Source: Acetobacter vaccinii
GTDB lineage: Bacteria > Pseudomonadota > Alphaproteobacteria > Acetobacterales > Acetobacteraceae
Length of the DNA stretch: 64,000 bases
Direction of reading: 5' to 3'
Assembly: GCF_008365315.1 (NCBI RefSeq)
Contig: NZ_CP043506.1
Location: 2,655,001 to 2,719,000 of the forward strand
Below the pieces are notes generated by a model. It was not told the origin of the DNA. It did no database searches and worked only from the letters and a program-made list of their open reading frames with translations. The position numbers were made by a program, and so were the translations under genes. How positions within the stretch are numbered: position 1 is the stretch's first letter; each line of letters starts with the position of its first letter. Positions 60,453 through 64,000 of this stretch are shown here, in pieces.

Positions 60453-61530
60453 CAGCATCCATACGTCGTTGTTGACGGACCAGAGCTACCACGGCCTGAT
60501 CAATCAGGTCAGCAATAATCTGCGCCACAGGCTGAACCGAACCAACCATGCCCACGGACTGACCCGCCATGACGGAGCCGCGCTCGACATCGCCATCAAT
60601 CACGGCGCGGCGCAATGCCCCGGCCCAGAAATGTTCGATATCAAGCTGGGCTTCCTCACGCGTGAGTTCCCCGCCCTGAAAGCGACGGATAACCTCGGCC
60701 TGATGGGCCACAAACTCGCGCCCCCCGGCATTGCTCAGTGCCCGAACGGGAATAACGGGAAAACGCTCGTCCAACTGCACCGATGTGACGGCATCGCGGG
60801 CGGCGGCCCGGACAAATGCCTTCTTGAAATTCTCGTGTGCAATGCTTTCTGCCGCTGCGGCAAAGCGCGTCCCGAACTGACCGCCTGCTGCCCCCTGCTC
60901 CAGATAGGACAGCAGGGCATCCCCACGACCAAGCCCACCAGCCACAAATACGGGCACATTCTGGATATGGGGCAGAATTTCCTGCGCCAGCACCGTCAGA
61001 GAGACCGGACCAATATGACCACCAGCTTCGGCCCCCTCGATCACAAGGGCATCCACCCCCATGCGAACGAGCCGTTTGGCCAGCACAAAGGCCGGAGCAA
61101 AGGCGATAACCTTGGCCCCACCGTCCTTGATGCGCTTGATGGCGGCACCGGGGGGGATACCCCCTGCCAGCACGATATGCCCAACACCAGCCTGAAGGCA
61201 GACCTCAACCAGTTCATCAAGCTGCGGGTGCATCGTGATCAGGTTGACGCCAAAGGGGCGGTCCGTCATGGCGCGGGTCGCGGCGATTTCTTCCGCCAGA
61301 CGCGCAGGCTCCATGGCCCCACAGGCGATAACACCAAACCCACCCGCGTTGGAGATGGCCGACACAAGGTGCCGCTCACTCAGCCAGGACATGGCTCCGC
61401 CCAGAATGGCGTAAGGTGTGCCAAGAAATTCAGCCCCCTTCTGCCACAGCCGGTCGAGCGCACGCCGGGCGCGCTGGCGTTCAGCCTCTGTCGGGGCTTC
61501 GGTTTGCTCGGGTGCCAGAACCTCAGACAT
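60445..61530 (-). CDS. Nitronate monooxygenase-like flavoprotein (FabK-like)
   Basis: 361 residues from the ATG at 61530; ATG 61533 directly before it is also possible. It is an FMN TIM-barrel: ILGGAMSWLSERHLVSAISNAGGFGVIACG, then PFGVNLITMHPQ, GAEAGGHIGP and FVAGGLGRGDALLSYLEQGAAGGQFGTRF. The same fold is used by nitronate monooxygenases and by FabK enoyl-ACP reductases; a FabI gene in this window makes the first more likely. The start overlaps the lysC end by 8 bases and the end overlaps the RodZ-like gene by 8, so all three should be cotranslated. Confidence 0.8.
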   Translation of the reverse strand: MSEVLAPEQTEAPTEAERQRARRALDRLWQKGAEFLGTPYAILGGAMSWLSERHLVSAISNAGGFGVIACGAMEPARLAEEIAATRAMTDRPFGVNLITMHPQLDELVEVCLQAGVGHIVLAGGIPPGAAIKRIKDGGAKVIAFAPAFVLAKRLVRMGVDALVIEGAEAGGHIGPVSLTVLAQEILPHIQNVPVFVAGGLGRGDALLSYLEQGAAGGQFGTRFAAAAESIAHENFKKAFVRAAARDAVTSVQLDERFPVIPVRALSNAGGREFVAHQAEVIRRFQGGELTREEAQLDIEHFWAGALRRAVIDGDVERGSVMAGQSVGMVGSVQPVAQIIADLIDQAVVALVRQQRRMDADG

Positions 61531-62776
61531 CATCCAGCCCATATGCTGTATGCAGCGCCCGGACAGCAAGTTCCGCATAGTCAGCCGCAACCAGCACCGA
61601 CACCTTGATCTCGCTGGTGGAAATCGCCTGGATGTTGATGGAACGCTCGGACAGTGTGCGGAACATCGTGCTGGCAACACCTGCGTGCGAGCGCATGCCT
61701 GTGCCAACAACACTGACCTTAACAATATCCGGGTCTGTCGCCACTTCTTCGTACTGCACGGCTTGCCGCACGCTTTCCAGCACGCTGATAGCCCGCGGTA
61801 GGTCGGTCTTGCTGGTGGTGAAGGTCATATTGGTGGTGCCGTCAGCACCCGTGCTCTGGACAATCATGTCCACATTCACGTTGGCTTCGCTCAGCGGGCC
61901 AAAAATGGCGGCGGCAATGCCCGGCCGGTCAGGGATACGCCGGATCGACACCTTGGCTTCGTCACGGGAATAGGCGATGCCGGTAACCAGTTTTTTTTCC
62001 ACGATTTCGTCCTCATCCACCACCAGAGATCCGGGCAACTGCCCTTCCATCACCGCCGGGCCATCCATAAAGCTGGACAGCACCTGCACACGCACACCCG
62101 CGCGCATGGCCAGCCCCACGCTCCGTGTCTGCAAGACCTTGGCACCGACCGATGCCAGTTCCAGCATTTCCTCGTACGTTACCTTGTCGAGCTTGCGGGC
62201 CTTGGAAACAATCCGGGGGTCTGTCGTGTATATGCCGTCCACATCCGTGTAGATGTCGCAGCGGTCGGCCTTGATGGCCGCAGCCAGCGCAACCGCCGAC
62301 GTATCAGACCCACCCCGCCCCAAGGTCGAAACCCGCTCGTCCGGCGCAACACCCTGAAAGCCTGCAACCACGGGCACAATGCCTTCGGCCATGCAGCCCA
62401 GCAGACGGGTGCCGTCGATTGTGTCCAGACTGGCTTTGCCATGCAGCGAATCCGTGCGGATCGGCACCTGCCACCCGGCGAATGAGCGCGAAGGCACACC
62501 CAGCGCCTGCAAGGCAATGGCCAGCAGCCCACTGGTAACCTGCTCACCCGTGGCAACAATCGAATCGTATTCCATCGGATCATGCAGAGGGGACAGCGCC
62601 TGACAGTACCCCACCAGGCGGTTGGTTTCCCCCGCCATGGCCGAAACCACCACCAGCACATCGCAGCCCGCGTCTTTCTGTTTCTTGACGCGTTGGGCAA
62701 CCGCCCTGATACGGTCGAGATCCCCCACGGATGTCCCGCCGAATTTCATGACAATCCGGGGTGTGGAACCGGACAT
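61523..62776 (-). CDS. lysC: Aspartate kinase with ACT domains
   Basis: 417 residues from the ATG at 62776, with GGAGA 8 bases upstream; the longer frame runs into the ubiG leader. The kinase part starts [17 protein letters not shown], with [38 protein letters not shown] in the middle, and two ACT domains follow ([18 protein letters not shown] and [22 protein letters not shown]) that bind lysine and threonine for feedback control. It opens the aspartate family pathway, upstream of dapA. In some bacteria the C-terminal half also starts as a separate subunit; an internal start is not evaluated here. Confidence 0.96.
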   Translation of the reverse strand: MSGSTPRIVMKFGGTSVGDLDRIRAVAQRVKKQKDAGCDVLVVVSAMAGETNRLVGYCQALSPLHDPMEYDSIVATGEQVTSGLLAIALQALGVPSRSFAGWQVPIRTDSLHGKASLDTIDGTRLLGCMAEGIVPVVAGFQGVAPDERVSTLGRGGSDTSAVALAAAIKADRCDIYTDVDGIYTTDPRIVSKARKLDKVTYEEMLELASVGAKVLQTRSVGLAMRAGVRVQVLSSFMDGPAVMEGQLPGSLVVDEDEIVEKKLVTGIAYSRDEAKVSIRRIPDRPGIAAAIFGPLSEANVNVDMIVQSTGADGTTNMTFTTSKTDLPRAISVLESVRQAVQYEEVATDPDIVKVSVVGTGMRSHAGVASTMFRTLSERSINIQAISTSEIKVSVLVAADYAELAVRALHTAYGLDDV

Positions 62777-62952
62777 AGCTTTATTCTCCACCAGACACGC
62801 CGCAAAAAATACTGTCCGCTCTGCTTTCTTCCTGATGTGACGGGGAAGAAAAGGCACATCGGAACAGTTGCACAGCTTTACAAGGCGCGTCACATAACCT
62901 TCCCGGCCCCCTTTCGTCCAGCGGGGAGACCAGCAGGAAAGGAATTTGTTGC

Positions 62953-63693
62953 ATGAACGCCACCAACAGCCAGCCAGTCTCATCGGTCTCGGACGAGGAA
63001 ATCACCCGTTTCAGTGCACTGGCGGAGCAATGGTGGGACCCCAGCGGCCCCATGCGCCCACTGCATGCCATGAATACGCTGCGTATTGCCTGGGCAGCAC
63101 GCCACCTGCCTTTGCGCGGCGCGACCGCACGCAGGGCCAGAGTGCTCGATATCGGCTGCGGCGCGGGCATTGCGAGCGAGGCTCTGGCCAAGGAAGGATA
63201 CGATGTGCTGGGGCTTGATGCCTCAGCCAACGGTATTGCTGCCGCACGCGCCCATCTGGACAGCACGCCCCTGCCCGCCACCGCAGGCCCGCTGGAATAC
63301 CGCTGTGGCAGTGCCGAAACCCTTGTGGAAGAGCGGCAGACTTTTGATGCTGTCGTGGCGTTTGAGATTATCGAACATGTGACCGACCCCGCGCAGTTCA
63401 CCCACATGCTGGCCCAACTGGTGCGCCCAGGCGGCACGGTTGTGATTTCCACCATGAACCGCACGCTGCGATCCTTCGCGGTTGGCAAAGTCGGAGCCGA
63501 ATATCTGCTGAGGCTTCTGCCTGTTGGCACGCATGACTGGCGCAAGTTCATCCGCCCGTCGGAACTGGCCCAGTATGCGCGGGCTGCCGGACTACACACA
63601 ACCGCCATCGCGGGCATGGCCCCAAGCCCCAGTGGCTGGAAGGAAAGCCGCGACATGGGGATCAATTACATCGCGGCTTTTCGGAAAGACTGA
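62953..63693 (+). CDS. ubiG: Ubiquinone biosynthesis O-methyltransferase
   Basis: 246 residues. SAM-binding motif VLDIGCGAGIASEALAKEGYDVLGLDAS lies near 65-92, preceded by the family-specific FSALAEQWWDPSGPMRPLHAMNTLRIAW, and followed by FDAVVAFEIIEHVTDPAQF and RPGGTVVISTMNRT. It methylates hydroxyl groups of the ubiquinone ring. AAGGAA precedes the ATG. It is divergent from lysC, an arrangement found widely in Alphaproteobacteria. Confidence 0.95.
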   Translation: MNATNSQPVSSVSDEEITRFSALAEQWWDPSGPMRPLHAMNTLRIAWAARHLPLRGATARRARVLDIGCGAGIASEALAKEGYDVLGLDASANGIAAARAHLDSTPLPATAGPLEYRCGSAETLVEERQTFDAVVAFEIIEHVTDPAQFTHMLAQLVRPGGTVVISTMNRTLRSFAVGKVGAEYLLRLLPVGTHDWRKFIRPSELAQYARAAGLHTTAIAGMAPSPSGWKESRDMGINYIAAFRKD

Positions 63694-63700
63694 CACGCAG

Positions 63701-63723
63701 GCACCCGGCTACAGCCGGGTTTG
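63701..63723. terminator. Hairpin between convergent ubiG and DUF2147 genes
   Basis: ACCCGGC (63703-63709) pairs with GCCGGGT (63714-63720) around a 4-base loop, with a short T pair after it. It lies 9 bases after the ubiG stop. The T run is minimal. Confidence 0.5.
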
Positions 63724-63735
63724 CCGCGGGCTCTG

Positions 63736-64000
63736 TCAGGGCATTTTGCACATCGGCCCCATGGGGCCACCGGTATAGCGGGTCCATGTCTGGGTTTCCC
63801 CAAAAATGGGCAGGCCGAGATAGCCCCGCAGTTTGAGAACATCAGGCTTGGGCGACCAGATCTGGGCATTGTAAACATGCCCGCTGTCCGGGTCGAGAAT
63901 ATGCCCACCCAGACGCCCGCTATCGCCCGACAGAGGCCTAAAATCCGTCAACATGCGGATATTACATTCCGGACGGCCATCATACCCATGGGGAATATCG
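63736..64000 (-). CDS. DUF2147 protein, C-terminal part (cut by window edge)
   Basis: The frame is open from the window end to a stop at 63736-63738 and gives 87 residues. The last part matches the C-terminal half of DUF2147: GGHILDPDSGHVYNAQIW, then LKLRGYLGLPIFGETQTWTR. The preceding CNIRMLTDF region supplies the conserved cysteine block. Members are small exported proteins of unknown function; the signal peptide would be outside the window. An internal ATG at 63954 is not the true start. Confidence 0.82.
   Translation of the reverse strand, partial: DIPHGYDGRPECNIRMLTDFRPLSGDSGRLGGHILDPDSGHVYNAQIWSPKPDVLKLRGYLGLPIFGETQTWTRYTGGPMGPMCKMP

Noticed and set aside
1..64000. CRISPR array, prophage, insertion sequence or integrated element
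   Set aside because: No regularly spaced repeats, integrase, transposase or phage structural genes were seen, and gene order looks like conserved core chromosome throughout.

Overview
The window reads as a chromosomal stretch of an acetic acid bacterium (Alphaproteobacteria, Acetobacteraceae; Acetobacter/Komagataeibacter-like). This is inferred from GC-rich coding sequence, alphaproteobacterial gene orders (cytochrome c/kdsB/pheA; hisS-prfA-prmC-DUF4167; DUF2849-cysI-DUF934) and the protein style. I cannot name the species from sequence alone. Almost all of it is housekeeping or biosynthetic core. I see no prophage, insertion sequence, CRISPR array or toxin-antitoxin module.

Layout. 1-4.7 kb: 3' end of metC, then (minus strand) a cytochrome c, hisN, serA and a ComM/YifB ATPase. 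4.8-7.8 kb (plus): kdsB, pheA, dapA, smpB. 8.0-10.7 kb: a two-domain cold-shock protein (minus), an LpxR-type outer-membrane protein and a small hypothetical. 10.9-17.9 kb (plus): an OpuAC-like protein with a methyltransferase, then fabD-fabG-acpP-fabF-mltG. 17.9-23.6 kb (minus): SYLF protein, inositol monophosphatase, and the lipid A/Kdo genes lpxL-lpxK and a DUF374-WaaA fusion. 23.6-32.5 kb (minus): a complete sulfate assimilation block (cysH, cysD, cysNC, cysT, cysW, cysA, DUF2849, cysI, DUF934). 33.0-36.4 kb: a DUF333 lipoprotein, bioB and the preQ0 genes queE-queC-queD. 36.4-40.0 kb (minus): mqo, aroC, fabI. 40.2-41.8 kb (plus): pdxH and a universal stress protein. 42.0-49.8 kb (minus): MBL hydrolase, tatD, metG, holB, tmk, a DD-carboxypeptidase, an RlpA-like protein and mltB. 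50.0-53.1 kb: a DedA/ATP-grasp pair, uppP and mlaD. 53.2 kb: tRNA-Met. 53.4-63 kb (mostly minus): DUF4167, prmC, prfA, hisS, ispG, a RodZ-like protein, a nitronate monooxygenase-like protein and lysC. The right edge holds ubiG and the 3' end of a DUF2147 gene.

How the genes work together. Three themes recur: sulfur and amino acid biosynthesis (metC, serA, pheA, dapA, lysC, aroC, cys genes), envelope construction (kdsB, waaA, lpxK, lpxL, fab genes, uppP, mlaD, murein enzymes), and translation or nucleotide functions (smpB, metG, hisS, prfA, prmC, que genes, tmk, holB). Many adjacent genes overlap by four bases (ATGA or GTGA), which indicates translational coupling.

The most unusual items are the DUF374-WaaA single-chain fusion, the sulfate ABC transporter without a binding-protein gene, the OpuAC-like protein without a signal peptide paired with a methyltransferase, the DedA/membrane-anchored ATP-grasp pair, an antisense secreted-protein gene splitting prfA from prmC, and several strong intergenic hairpins. 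No clearly new multi-gene system was recognised.
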